Source of the DNA: Mytilus edulis
Taxonomy: Eukaryota; Mollusca; Bivalvia; Mytilida; Mytilidae
Length of the DNA stretch: 64,000 nucleotides
Direction: 5' to 3'
Assembly (NCBI RefSeq): GCF_963676685.1
Contig: NC_092350.1
Coordinates: 41,139,373 to 41,203,372, forward strand
The position numbers were made by a program, and so were the translations under genes. The notes under the pieces were generated by a model that saw only the letters and a program-made list of their open reading frames with translations, was not told where the DNA came from and did not search any database. Of the stretch, positions 37,649-48,838 are shown piece by piece. Each line of letters begins with the position of its first letter. The first letter of the stretch is position 1.

Positions 37649-37785
37649 AGATTATAACATGCCCTTTTCTATATTAGCCCTGGTATCATCCCGAGACTCC
37701 CATATCGGCCTCGAGGCTTTAGCCGAGGGCCGATATGGGTCGAGGGGTGATACCAGGGCAAATATGGAAAAACATGTTATAATCT
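37649..37785. repeat. Long perfect-type hairpin, 137 bp
   Basis: AGATTATAACATG at the left pairs with CATGTTATAATCT at the right. The inner arms contain GCCCTGGTATCA / TGATACCAGGGC and CCCATATCGGCC / GGCCGATATGGG around a small loop near 37715. It is nested in the element at 36100-39840. Confidence 0.8.
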
Positions 37786-37917
37786 TTAAACTATTTATCA
37801 CATATTTAAGTGTTTGCAGAAAAGAGGGAAAAAAAGTTCAATTATAACAATTTAATGAAACATAACAGGTAAATCTTAAAAATGTATCCGTATCCGCAAC
37901 ACATATGTGATAAGATA

Positions 37918-38027
37918 TAAATAACACATAGCTGAGAGGGTGATAGAGCAGATTTGGTCCCGAGAAAACAATGTTTTTTCGAGGGGTACCGATCTGCTCT
38001 ATCACCCTCTCAGCTATGTGATATTTG
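37918..38027. repeat. Hairpin, about 110 bp
   Basis: CACATAGCTGAGAGGGTGAT (37925-37944) pairs with ATCACCCTCTCAGCTATGTG (38001-38020), extended inward by AGAGCAGAT / ATCTGCTCT. A related short piece lies at 38985-39050 (GAGAGGGTGACA...TGTCACCC). Confidence 0.75.
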
Positions 38028-38071
38028 ATTTATTATAATGAATGTCCTATCATCATTTCTTTAACAGATGA

Positions 38072-38460
38072 GTTTTATTTAAGAATTGAATGCTTCTTTT
38101 TGTAAATTTATTGGGGTGTAAAAGCGTTGACCGAAGTACATTTTGTATGAAGCGCGGAAGCGCTTCATTCTAAAAATGTACGCACGGTCAACGCTTTTAC
38201 AACCCTATAAAGTTACAAAAAGAAGCATTCAATACTTATAATTACAGTTTTTAGCTATGATCATGAAAACACGAATTTTATATATTTTATTATTTAATTC
38301 ACCTGTGCACTTTATTGTTGGAGCACGTGTTATCATGAGTGAAAAGTTGAATTAAACAATGCAACTGCTTACGGAATAACACGTGATGTGCAGTTAGCCA
38401 ACCAGGATAAAATATTATAATGAAACATACATCTAATGTAATTATTATAAAGTATTTTCT
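38072..38460 (-). repeat. Hairpin-centred interspersed element, copy 2
   Basis: This is the reverse complement of the element at 10573-10945. Its hairpin arms run from GAATGCTTCTTTTTGTAAA (38088-38106) to TTACAAAAAGAAGCATTC (38214-38231) and include GTAAAAGCGTTGACCG / CGGTCAACGCTTTTAC. A non-hairpin flank follows to about 38460 (TATGTTTCATTATAAT in reverse complement). It is nested in the 36100-39840 element. Confidence 0.75.
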
Positions 38461-40557
38461 ATGTAGTCACGTACTTGGCAGCGTAACGGGTATTTGAACA
38501 ATCATCAGATGTCAAGTAAATAGACAATAGTAGTGCATTGACTTGAAATATAAACGATACAAGGATTAGGCCCGAAACGGGAAAAAAGCTCTGCTATCAA
38601 GAAAAAATATATTTTCAATTGTTGTTATTTTGTTATTGTTATTTATTTTACTGAAATTTTGGGTAGATACCCCTTTCAAAAGGCCTCATATCTGGCTGAG
38701 AAATATACATCACAATGAACATGATGAAATGTACATCACCAGTTGAAACCCATCGATGGTGAACGAATGCGTTTAATGTCAATAATAAGCATAACACACA
38801 TTTATAGGTTTTAAAGTAAAATTATTAACAAGTGAAATACGTTTTTCCAACAATTGTAAAAGAAATAAGTTTGAGTCGTTCCACGCTTCGTTGTATAGTA
38901 AATTAGAACTTTAAGCATTGTCTATAAAATAACTTGATGTAGATTCAATTCATTGTCGTTTAAACTGCCGATTTTTGTTTGGTCTAGCCGAGAGGGTGAC
39001 ATTCCAAAAAATTGTCACCCGTTAGCCATGTGATAGAGTAAATTAACACCTTCGTATTAGGCAATCATAATATGGCATTTTAACATGATGTATAATAATA
39101 CTTTAATATTACACTTTTTTATATCAGTTTTCAATATTCATGGCCTAAATTCATTGTTCATGTCAGTGTTTCCGTATATATTATGTTTCATTGCTCATGT
39201 GTTGTTTCCGTATATTTTAGCCACTCGTCTTGAGCCTAACCATTTGATCCGATAACACCCCATACAGCAATAAAATTATACTTTTATTGCCATTCATAAC
39301 TCTTAACAGACCAATTAACAGACCGGGTTTTATACATCCGACCCATTAACAGACCAGGTTTTAAATAAAGATTGATTTATGTCACTAAAATACAGATTTT
39401 TGTGTAGATTTTTCACACAATGATATCAATTTGGTTGACAAACATAATGCCTGTCTTTGTTCGATGTGCAAAATATCGCATGCAAGTAAATTCAACCAAC
39501 GTGTCTTTTTGTGTACATTTTATGTGTGTAAAATGTGTATAAATTTATTGATGAGTAACACGCCTTTTCATTTTATAGATCGTACATCGAAGCTAGAAAA
39601 ATAATAATTACACCACTGGATTCAGTACATTGAATTGTTTTGTTAGACATGAATAATTTTTATGATAAACATACATTTAAAAAGTTATACAATGAAACAT
39701 GCAGAATTTCCAATGATTTCCTCGATAACACCTGATTAACAGACTTTAGCCAACTCGATTAACAGACCCACCGCCGATATAGCCACATACTCAATATAGA
39801 TTAACCGACCAATCACTCGGTTAGCCGAGTGTCGGCCGTGTCATTGGAGGTAAAAATAAAGGCAATTCTGAACATTCTTTTAAAATGTTATTTCTCTTTC
39901 TGTTTCAGGCTTTATTTTCACTTTTTGTTCAGATTAAACAAAACGATTGTGATATGGTATTTTGACTTTGTCCTTCTTTTCTTTTTGTTTATACCAAAAA
40001 TGAATGTCTTTATTGTATAAGTTTTCTTCATGTAAGGCCAAGCAGAATGATAGAATTGAGAGTGGAAATGGGGAATATCTCAAAGCGACAACAACCCGAC
40101 CATGAAGCAGACAACAGCCGAAGGCCACCAATGGGTCTTCAATGTAGCGAGAAAGTATGTTTCTTAAATTGTAAATGAAACGCAATCTCATACTAGCTTA
40201 CTAAAAGTTTTCTCATGGATAATTTGATATAATCTCTTACTGAACCTCTCAAGTTTCCCGTATGTTGTATCAATTTCTAAACTGTAGCTCTTAACTTTCC
40301 AGCGTATTTACGTATCCGTGGCTTTCAAATTTGTAAGTTTGACCGTTCCTGGTGCTGGAAATCGCGCTTCAAACTCACAATACGTACCAAGTGTTCCAAA
40401 CTCTACGTACCGTAGTAAAGAGGAAATAACCTCTGTTTCGGAGTTCTCAAGTGTTTATTTCACAAACTTAATTTTTCAACCCGATCCCATATATATGTTT
40501 CGATTTTGAATGCTCTTGAACTTCGTATTTACTGTGGCCTTCCAACAGTTTATATTT

Positions 40558-40604
40558 TAGTGCCAATGGTGAGTCCTACACAGACGAAACAAGCTTCTGT
40601 CATA
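40558..40604 (+). ncRNA. Very degenerate hammerhead motif HH7
   Basis: Only GGTGAGTC, the stem II-like GUC/GAC and ACGAAAC remain in the right spacing, followed by a changed tail ending CTTGTATCTTTGATGA. The call rests on the colinear retrozyme body that follows. Not expected to be active. Confidence 0.45.
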
Positions 40605-40666
40605 ACAAAATAAAAACCTTGTATCTTTGATGATTTTTTTCAACCCATGGATCGATCCTATAAATG

Positions 40667-40905
40667 GTGGACGTTTAGTTCTTGAAGGTTCACCAGGGCA
40701 GAGGTCAACCCACGTGTTCGAGCATATCATGTTGGACGTTTCGTTTTCGAGGGTTCACCAGGGCAATAGTCAACCCACGTGTTCGAGCATATAATGTTGG
40801 ACGTTTAGTTCTCGAAGGTTCACCAGGGCAATATTCAACCCACGTGTTTGAGCATATCATGTTGGACGTTTCGTTTTCGAGAGTATCACCACGGCAGTAG
40901 TCAGC
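40667..40905 (+). repeat. 65-bp tandem repeat, about 3.6 units
   Basis: TGGACGTTT begins units at 40668, 40733, 40798 and 40863, exactly 65 bp apart. Each contains a GGTTCACCAGGGCA and a CAACCCACGTGTT block. The unit corresponds to part of the retrozyme body (compare GGTGGACGTTTCGTCCCCGA in reverse complement near 61650), so it arose by local amplification inside a retrozyme copy. Confidence 0.8.
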
Positions 40906-40999
40906 ACTTTTGCGTTGACATTAAAATATCATTGATATGATAATTTTCTGTAATTTTAGCACAACTTTTAGTATTTTCGGTGTTTACTGCTCTTTAAGG

Positions 41000-43900
41000 G
41001 GGAGGCCTTGATAACACCAAAATTATCCTCTCGTTTAATTTTTCTTATATTTACATTATTGAAAATGTAGGGCCCATGCATCATCTTCCAAAGTCTTAAG
41101 GAAATTGACCGTTTCATTTTATATTTAGGGTAATATATTGAATATGACCAGTTTTGGGGTACCCTAAAAACGGTCAAAAACACTAGTAGGTAAAAATCAT
41201 TGAGTGTTTTTGCACATGTTGTCATTAGAAATACCCCTGACTGTTAAATTGCATAGAAGAAACATATATTAAAGTAAATCTGAAACATCATGGTAATATA
41301 AATAGACTGAACGCAAAAAAAAAACCCGGTTTTTAATAATTGATACGGCGAAAGTCTTGCCAGCTCAGGTAGGACATGTTTTTTCTTCAAATTTAACCAG
41401 AAAATTTTTTTGTCGTTTAATTCCCGCAAAAAAATGTTAAAACATTCATTGGTTATTAATCTTTAAAATCACAAAATTTTATCGAATTTTACCTTTTGAA
41501 ATTTTCAAAATTTATCAACAAGTTGGCTAACAAGGCACACGAAAAAAAGTAGAATTTTGGGACAAAATTCATTTTCCTTTACAAAACCTGCTACAGACTG
41601 TTTTTGCATTCTTTTTATGTGTAATAGTTAAAGGAGTACTGTCCCAATAATAATTGTATTAATTTTATAAGGAAAAACATTAATATTCAGTATGGTACGA
41701 GTATTCTTGGGACGAGTTGACATAATTTTTTATCACAACTGTTTATTGGTTTCTCTCCCCAGACTACAAAATGCCCCTGTCATCAATAGCAGATGCTATC
41801 AGAAAGCATTGTTTTAATAGTCTGTCAATATCTAAGTTCTATCTTTGTGTTAATGGTGATTATCTATTAGCATAAGCTTGTACTAGGATTGATGTTCAGA
41901 TCATATCCAAATATATATTAAAAAAAAAAACACAAACAGTAACTACAAACTATGTATCAATGACTTAGCACTAAAACCATATTACTTCATTATGTACTTC
42001 ATATGTTCAAATCTAATTTCCCAAAACTTCAAAGGATTTTTGCTAAATGATTCCACAAGGTCCCTTAGTCAGTAAAGTGGCTCGAGAACTCATCAGACTC
42101 AGTTCATTGCCATTGGTGTTTTTTTTAAGCATTTCATGTATGAATGGTAATTTTCTACCTTTTTATCCACATCATTAAAAAAAATGTTCTTTAGTTTAAT
42201 GTTTGATGGTGTCAAACATGTAGAGCTTACTCGTTCTGTCTGCATCATTCTCACAGCCAAATGTAAACAACATAAATGCTTGATCACTGTTTAATTTACT
42301 GCTATGTTAAAACGCACTAATGACTTTCAATTCATGTATAAGAGTTGTCTCTCATACACCAGGTCTACCCCCTCAACTTCTAACCTACCAGTGCCTTCCA
42401 AGTATTTTGATTTGGGCGCCACTGGTACGTATATTGTTGAGGATACGCGTTTAGCGAATCAAGTTATAAGTATGAATTATTTTTATGAGATTAAATACCC
42501 GACTTTGGTTTATTTGTCTTGCTTTTCTGGTGACTACTTCCATGAACATATTTTGAATAATACTGCACCTTATGTTGGTCTTGATATCAATTCAATCTTG
42601 TTAAGAAAAGGTTCCATTATTACTTTGCAGAAACGTCCTTTTTGGTGAGCTTTTTGCAGTTCAAAGTCTAGATATTATGACGGAAGTAAGATAAGTGAAT
42701 AAAAAATATATTCAAAAATAAAAATAAGAATAACGACAGGTCGATATTGCACGTTCTGTATACTGATGCGATTAATGTTAATAATTCCCTGAAAGAGATT
42801 ATCCGATCATATCTATCCGAAAAGGCTTGAAGTGACACAAATAAGTTTCCTTGCCGATGTTTTAAACAAAATCGTCAATACTTTGAACGGATTTAATAAT
42901 CAAATACAAAAAATCAACATTCAAAATTCAGATTAAAAATAAACGACGAACTCTTACAAGAGAAGCGCGATATTTAAACTCATTAGAAGAAAACAAAGTG
43001 ACAACATCTATGGCAATACATGGAAACTGATTAAGGTTTAAACTACATATGTAATGAATAATAGAGATAGGTCATTTTGTACATATACCAAGGGGAAACT
43101 TGATGCAAAGCATTATTATTCATTGTTACATTGCATTTAATAGAAAAAGAGTACTTTGTGGCATATAAACCAAGATTTTTATAGAAAATCCACAGCCTTT
43201 AATACAGAGATTTTTGTTATAAAATTTGAAACATAGATTACTCACTTACTTTTCTATGATGTGCTAGTGTTTATTTTTTACACAAAGTTCTAAGCAACCT
43301 GTAAATTCTAAAATACATCGTGCTGAGTCATTAAAATCGAGCGCACCCTAAAAGGTGTACTTGATTTGGTTAATATTTTAATTTGTTTTAACAAATAGCT
43401 ACATTAATAAAATCGTTTTAAGGAAAGCACTGCATTCAATAATCTTATCAGTCATGAAATTGAGAAATATGGTGGTACACGGATAAATGCTGTGGATTTT
43501 CTATAAAATTCCCATATGTTTAGCATTGAATCATCACAAGGGTACATAATCCTTTAAAGAAAACAAAGTATTTAAAAACAAAAACCACTCTGCACGTTAC
43601 GAACCCCACCCAAAACTCAGAGTGATAGCATGTACCCGAAAAGGTAAACATATTAAAGTATTAACCATAAGAGCCATAATAACAACAATGCGAATAATTT
43701 ATTGCAATACAAATTTCTGAATCATTTTAGCAATATTTCAAAGACCAATCCAATTAATAGTTAGTTTATGAATCACTAGCTTTCGTCTTACTCTTTAACA
43801 CTAAATTTGCGTATCAAATAATACTATCATACACCATAAATATTTACAAAACATTTAAAAAAAAACGACAATAGTCTTAGTGATACGTTATAGTCTAAAA

Positions 43901-44080
43901 TTGGTACGGCACATGATGTAAACAGTTTTTCAAATGTCTTTATTCCAAAATTCTTAAGATTATGAATTTTTGAAATTGTTCCACTGAGTGATCACCCTCC
44001 AGCTTCAGACAATCTCACAGCATTCACTTTATAGTTTTTAAATACATGGAACATTACTACCAGATATTTGTACTTGTCGA
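41000..44080. other. Unassigned DNA between the retrozyme copy and the LINE remnant
   Basis: Apart from the 114-codon frame at 42304-42648, I see no recognisable gene, repeat or structure. Minus ORFs at 40968-41225 and 41244-41429 have no recognisable content. Confidence 0.5.
42304..42648 (+). other. Unassigned open frame of 114 codons
   Basis: An open frame with mixed composition (for example SKYFDLGATGTYIVEDTRLA and YFYEIKYPTLVYLSCFSG parts) reads better than chance. It has no recognised domain, no signal peptide and no neighbouring exons that I can join to it. It may be a remnant of a mobile element or a small real exon. Confidence 0.25.
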
Positions 44081-44089
44081 CAATCTGTA

Positions 44090-45560
44090 ATGAATTTCCT
44101 CCAATTTTAAACTTTTATTCTGATTACAAGAACTACATCCGATTTCTCAGTGTTGATAGGTACTCGCCATCGCTTACACCAGTCATGGACTCTGTTTCAC
44201 ATCATTTGCATGCCATTTGCATTGGGTGAGATTAACACCATATCGTCAGCATACACCAGTATCGATAAATTTGAGTTTCATATGCTAACACAAAGTTCAA
44301 GGTCTTTAACTTCCTGCACTAAATCAGTAATGAAAATGGAGAAAAGTGTCCGCGAAAGATTATCGCCTTGTCAAACACCGGAATTACAACTAAACCAATC
44401 CGCAAAAGTATCATTCAATCGAATACATGCGGTAGTATTAACGTAGATAATTTTGATAGAGTTAAAGATTTTCCCATCGATTTAATTTAAAAGAAGCTTG
44501 TACAGTAGCATATCTCTATCAAACATAGTCAAATGTCTTTTTAAAGTCGATAAATGTTGCAAACGGTTTTGGACAGTTCATTACAGCTGCATTAAGTGTG
44601 ATAATATAGTCTTCACATGAACAATGCACATAGAACCCATTCTGTTCGTCTGCTAACGTGTTGTTTGTTCTAAATAAGCAGATACTCGGCTGTTAATAAA
44701 CGCACTATATAGTTTTGAGAAAAAAGAGAGCAGACTTATTCCACGATAGTTAAGAGGAATTCGTTCATCTGATGTTTTGTTTTTAAGAATTGGACAAAGT
44801 ATTGCCTGTCGCCAGATTGATTGAATAATACTAGTTTCAAATATAAGCTGAAACAGAGAATGAAGCACGCTTTTCACAGATTCATATTTCAAGACTTTAT
44901 GGGTATGATATCGATTCCACAAGCCTTGCCTTTTTGTGCCCCATGTATTAAACGCTTGATTTCATCGATAGTTATTGTAGTATTCAGCTCCTGTTTTTCG
45001 TCATATCACGTGTCAATCATACGGTCTTCTAAAGACATGTGATAAAACTTGGCTATGAAAATTTTCATTAAACTCCGCCGTACTATTGTCAATGTTGTAA
45101 ATATTATGAAAATCTGTTTTTCACCTGTTTAGCACTGAATCATCATCAGTTAGGATTTCATCGTTTGTACTATATATACTTCCATGGGATTTTTGTGTAC
45201 TTTTCGGGGTTCTAGCTTTTTGATTTTGTCCCAGAAATCATTATGATTCGATGTAACCATATAATCGATTTCCGTACAAAAAGATTGTAATGACGTTCAC
45301 ATTGTCTTAATTTTCTATCCAATGATTTTTGCACCTGTTGCAATTCTTCTCGATATCTCTTTTTGAAAGATGAACTTCCTTCAAAACTAAAAAAAAAAAA
45401 TCGTTTCCTTGAGACGCATTGCGTTTTACAGTTGGCCGAGTTCTTCATTCCAAAAAGGTTTAGAACTTTTATATCGTTTCTTTGTCTTTCTACTTGCATT
45501 TCATACTGGAATTTTGCAGTACATTTCGTCAACTATCAAAGTACAAAGATCGGAATAGAT
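44090..45560 (-). pseudogene. Decayed non-LTR (LINE) retrotransposon reverse transcriptase
   Basis: Minus-strand fragments in broken frames follow the order of a LINE ORF2. First comes a pre-RT region with RYREELQQVQKSLDRKLRQC (about 45250-45370). Then follow WRQAILCPILKN and NYRGISLLSFFSKLYS (44680-44820), FIDFKKTFDYV (about 44535), SGV.QGDNLS (about 44375), and the catalytic LVYADDMVLISPNANGMQ with YADD at 44253-44242. Last is a WCKRWRV stretch at about 44160. Several stops and frameshifts interrupt it, so it is inactive. The motif set is that of endonuclease-type non-LTR elements; I cannot name the clade. No endonuclease domain was recognised upstream. Confidence 0.8.
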
Positions 45561-45769
45561 ATTATCCACGTGACTTTGAGTATACCTTGTGGTCTCAATA
45601 CGTTGAATTAAAGTTTGAGGTGCTGCTTTCCGTATTTCAGATCCAAAAAAGTCATTAGGAATCGTCGATTTAAGCATGGAGCGTTTGAACTTATCTATTT
45701 TTGAGCTACTATATTCGGAAATGTTGGTTAATTATTAATCATAATATTACAAGACAAGAAGCGTCGGAA

Positions 45770-46440
45770 TCGGAACGGTTCAAATGTTTCACTTTCTCGG
45801 TTTCAAAAGAGGGACAAAAGATACCAGAGGGACAGTCAAACTTATAAATCGAAAATAAACTGACAACGCCATGGCTAAAAATGAAAAAGACAAACAGACA
45901 AATAATAGTACACATGGCACAACATAGAAAACTAAAGAATAAAAACACGAACCCCACCAAAAATTAGGGGTGATCTCAGGTGCTCCGGGAGGGTGAGCAG
46001 ATCCTGCTCCACATGTAGCACTTTCAAATGTTGTCAGATTTGTCAGATAACAATATATATTATTTTTGAGACTGCATTCTAAAATAGACACAAAGCATTG
46101 AAAGATAGTATTTATAATAACGATATAGAGTAGTTGTGTAGGGCATTTGTACTAGTTATTATCAATTTTGTTTAACTCACAGCCAATTCATGGAGATGAA
46201 CTTGTTATCGGACAGTAGTCTTCAGTTACCTTATATAAATACTATACATTTTAGGCATGGCTATACACGGGACGGCATAGCATAGTTACAACGAAAATTA
46301 TGCGTGTGTCATTGTTACATACATCGGGTGTATACTAGTCAAAATAGTTTCACACAGGAATAATGATCCAACTTTCTTGCCTCAGAATGTTATAGTGTCT
46401 TGCTTTGTTGTTTATTAGGAAGAGTCTAGTGTCTCTTTTG
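45770..46440 (+). repeat. Duplicated block upstream side of FAS1-A, interrupted by a retroelement scrap
   Basis: Sister of 57005-57440. The match is split by a Penelope-like 3' UTR fragment at 45800-46020. The block now lies 10.4 kb upstream of FAS1-A, with the LINE remnant, the 3741-bp element and two retrozymes in between. Confidence 0.7.
45800..46020 (-). mobile_element. Penelope-like 3' UTR fragment in the duplicated upstream block
   Basis: This is the same 3' UTR as 50446-50660, without coding sequence. It interrupts a block whose sister copy at 57005-57060 runs straight through, so the insertion postdates the duplication of that block. The joins are at about 45800 and 46020. Confidence 0.65.
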
Positions 46441-46794
46441 TAGAATATACATAAAAGATATATATTAATAATAAGTTATAGAGTTGTTGGATCGATATAA
46501 AGCCGCATCTTTGCATGCATTCATGTGTTTATGTACTCTTTTGAAAATTAACATTGTTTTTCTTTTGGAGTATTTGTATTTTACGAAAAAAAATCTATGT
46601 TTAAAAGTAAAGAAATCTGAAATTGAAAGAGATCATCAATGCGACATAAAAAGTAAATGCACAGTCAAACAATTATTCTTATTCATTTATATTTAAGATT
46701 AACCGGACACTAATTTTGTTCCTCTTAGACGCTGCTGACAATATATTTGTCAATCGGTTTTTGTCTGGAACATACACGTCTTTGTACAAAAAGT

Positions 46795-46975
46795 AAAATC
46801 ACAAAAATACTGAACTTAGAGGAAAATTAATTTGGAAAGTCCATAATCACATGGCAATTTCAAATAACAAAACGCATCAAAAACGAATGGACAAGAACTG
46901 TCATATTCCTGACTTGGTACAGGCATTTTTATAGAAAATGGTGGATTTAACCTGGTTTTATAGCGCTAACCCTCT
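46795..46975 (-). repeat. Interspersed family M2, copy between the RT fragments and the LINE
   Basis: Same blocks as at 55640-55815, continuing into TTTAACCTGGTTTTATAGCG at the right end, so this copy shows a little more of the element's end. Confidence 0.65.
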
Positions 46976-47339
46976 CACTTTGATGACAGTCTCATCAAAC
47001 ACGAATGCTGTATTTGAAGTAGTTGGAACAGAAACATAACTTCTCAAGAGAACAACAACTTTAGCGAACATTCCGAAAAACCACGTGTTCAATTCTTAGT
47101 TGAGTCGTCAAAAGCGATATTTAGTTACAAACCACATTAGGAACAAATATTAGATTTAATACATGCACACAAAATCAAGTAAATGTACATGTGTCAAATA
47201 AAGTATAAACGTTAATTCATATTTATTGTTAATGTCAAACAATGTACTAAAGTTGTGTATGAAGTCAGTTATATCAGTCTATCTATTATCTATTAACATC
47301 TAATTTATCAGCAATCAAATCCGGTCTTCAAATTTATTG

Positions 47340-47780
47340 TGAAACTTCCTATTCGTAAGGTGGTGTGAATCGGATGTGGATACTAAAAACCTTATGATTT
47401 TTTAAAGTACAAACAATCTAAGGCTCTTTCATCATGCAATATTATTCAAGCATTTTGGCTTTCCTACACTTTACATAGGTATTTCCCATTTCAAACTAAA
47501 AGACAAATTGAAAGAGCTGGTATTGCTTTGTTTCATAAAAAAAAAGGGCAACGTAGAAAAAAGTATTTTGTCTTAGGAAGGGATAAATCCTTCTTTGTAA
47601 AGAATCACTTGGATTCAAACAAAAAGTTCTCTGAAATTGACATAATCAAGATGCTTGATTTCTTCATTGACAACATACTTGTTACGTTTGGAGAACGTGT
47701 TTTTGTTTTAACAGAATGTCGGCATTCCAATCGAAACCAATTGTGTCTCTCTTCCTGCCGACTGGTTACTTTATTAATGT
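47340..47780 (+). pseudogene. Broken Penelope-like reverse-transcriptase fragment (copy 1)
   Basis: The plus-strand frame reads KYFVLGRDKSFFVKNH, then KKFSEIDIIKMLDFF and NILVTFGERVF, closely matching residues 234-281 of the intact RT at 50752-52215. After this the VGIP(M)GTNCAP motif appears only in another frame (near 47716-47750), so there is a frameshift, and the YIDD part is missing. Upstream codons contain several stops. It is a decayed fragment of the same RT family, in opposite orientation to the long copy. Confidence 0.75.
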
Positions 47781-48059
47781 GAGACTGCCTTCATACAGGA
47801 ACCTCAAGATTTCGAAATATTCTATAGAAACCACGAATAAAAAATAATGGTGCTTTGAAATACCCAAAATATTTAATACATGCACACAAAATCAAGTAAA
47901 TGTACATGTGTCAAATAAAGTATAAACGTTAATTCATATTTATTGTTAATGTCAAACAATGTACTAAAGTTGTGTATGAAGTCAGTTATATCAGTCTATC
48001 TATTATCTATTAACATCTAATTTATCAGCAATCAAATCCGGTCTTCAAATTTATTGTGA

Positions 48060-48500
48060 AACTTCCTATTCGTAAGGTGGTGTGAATCGGATGTGGATAC
48101 TAAAAACAATTCTTATGATTTTTTAAAATACAAACAATCTAAGGCTCTTTCATCATGCAATATTATTCAAGCATTTTGGCTTTCCTACACTTTACATAGG
48201 TATTTCCCATTTCAAACTAAAAGACAAATTGAAAGAGCTGGTATTGCTTTGTTTCATAAAAAAAAGGGCAACGTAGAAAAAAGTATTTTGTCTTAGGAAG
48301 GGATAAATCCTTCTTTGTAAAGAATCACTTGGATTCAAACAAAAAGTTCTCTGAAATTGACATAATCAAGATGCTTGATTTCTTCATTGACAACATATTT
48401 GTTACGTTTGGAGAACGTGTTTTTGTTTTAACAGAATGTCGGCATTCCAATCGAAACCAATTGTGTCTCTCTTCCTGCCGACTGGTTACTTTATTAATGT
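48060..48500 (+). pseudogene. Broken Penelope-like reverse-transcriptase fragment (copy 2)
   Basis: This is the second copy of the fragment, in the downstream half of the 717/720-bp tandem duplication. It has the same frameshift after the TFGERVF stretch and the same loss of the YIDD region, so the damage predates the duplication. One fewer A in the homopolymer near 48260 changes the local frame relative to copy 1. Confidence 0.75.
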
Positions 48501-48838
48501 GAGACTGCCTTCATACAGGAACCTCAAGATTTCGAAATATTCTATAGAAACCACGAATAAAAAATAATGGTGCTTTGAAATACCCAAAATATTTTCGGCC
48601 CATTTTCGCTTGCAACTTGATATGAATTACAATGATTTGGTAGTATTACACCTGTAGATGCAACCATCTACAAAGACTAAAATGAAATACATAATTTATT
48701 TGAATTTTATTATGACATAATCATGATAATGACGATATTGCATACATTGTACACGTAAGTATAAATATAATTATTTGCATAAATTACATATCAATATATT
48801 TACAGATGAAAGTGTAGCAGGCACACTATTGTCAATTA

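Larger units (their letters stand above)
36100..39840. mobile_element. Terminal-inverted-repeat element, 3741 bp, TSD TCATT
   Basis: The ends read CACGGCCGACACTCGGCTAA on both strands. Inverted similarity continues for more than 100 bp (36100-36225 against 39715-39840) and patchily to about 500 bp through GTCTGTTAA-type repeats near 36575-36620 and 39300-39360. The target duplication TCATT is at 36095-36099 and 39841-39845. There is no ORF above about 75 codons, so it is non-autonomous. The interior is a patchwork of hairpin elements (37649-37785, 37918-38027, 38072-38460). The 5-bp duplication and GC-rich terminus do not by themselves assign a superfamily. It interrupts the tail of the retrozyme dimer at 35650-36099. 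Confidence 0.8.
40555..40945 (+). mobile_element. Retrozyme-like copy with amplified body segment
   Basis: A degenerate hammerhead and tail (40558-40645) are followed by the body region around GGTGGACGTTT and CACCAGGGCA. Here that region has been expanded into about 3.6 copies of a 65-bp unit. The normal body resumes at about 40863 with TATCACCACGGCAGTAGTCA and then TTGACATTAAAATATCATTG, as in the copy at 61328-61864 read in reverse complement. No second hammerhead is seen downstream. Confidence 0.6.
47154..48590 (+). repeat. Recent tandem duplication, two copies of about 717 and 720 bp
   Basis: Copy 1 is 47154-47870 and copy 2 is 47871-48590. Reading them side by side I see only a 4-bp insertion (AATT near 48107), one fewer A in a homopolymer, and about two substitutions, so identity is above 99 percent. 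Both copies contain the same broken reverse-transcriptase fragment. The pair lies just downstream of FAS1-B. It could be a true recent duplication or an assembly artefact from two haplotypes. Confidence 0.85.

Noticed and set aside
36100..39840. Considered as a Polinton/Maverick or an autonomous DNA transposon because of its long termini
   Set aside because: Too short for a Polinton, 5-bp rather than 6-bp duplication, and no ORF above about 75 codons.
40682..40900. A 72-codon ORF with repeated PRVRAYNVG-type peptides
   Set aside because: It is the reading of the 65-bp tandem repeat inside a retrozyme copy.
44150..44446. Plus-strand ORF of 98 codons
   Set aside because: It is the antisense shadow of the LINE reverse transcriptase that carries YADD on the minus strand.
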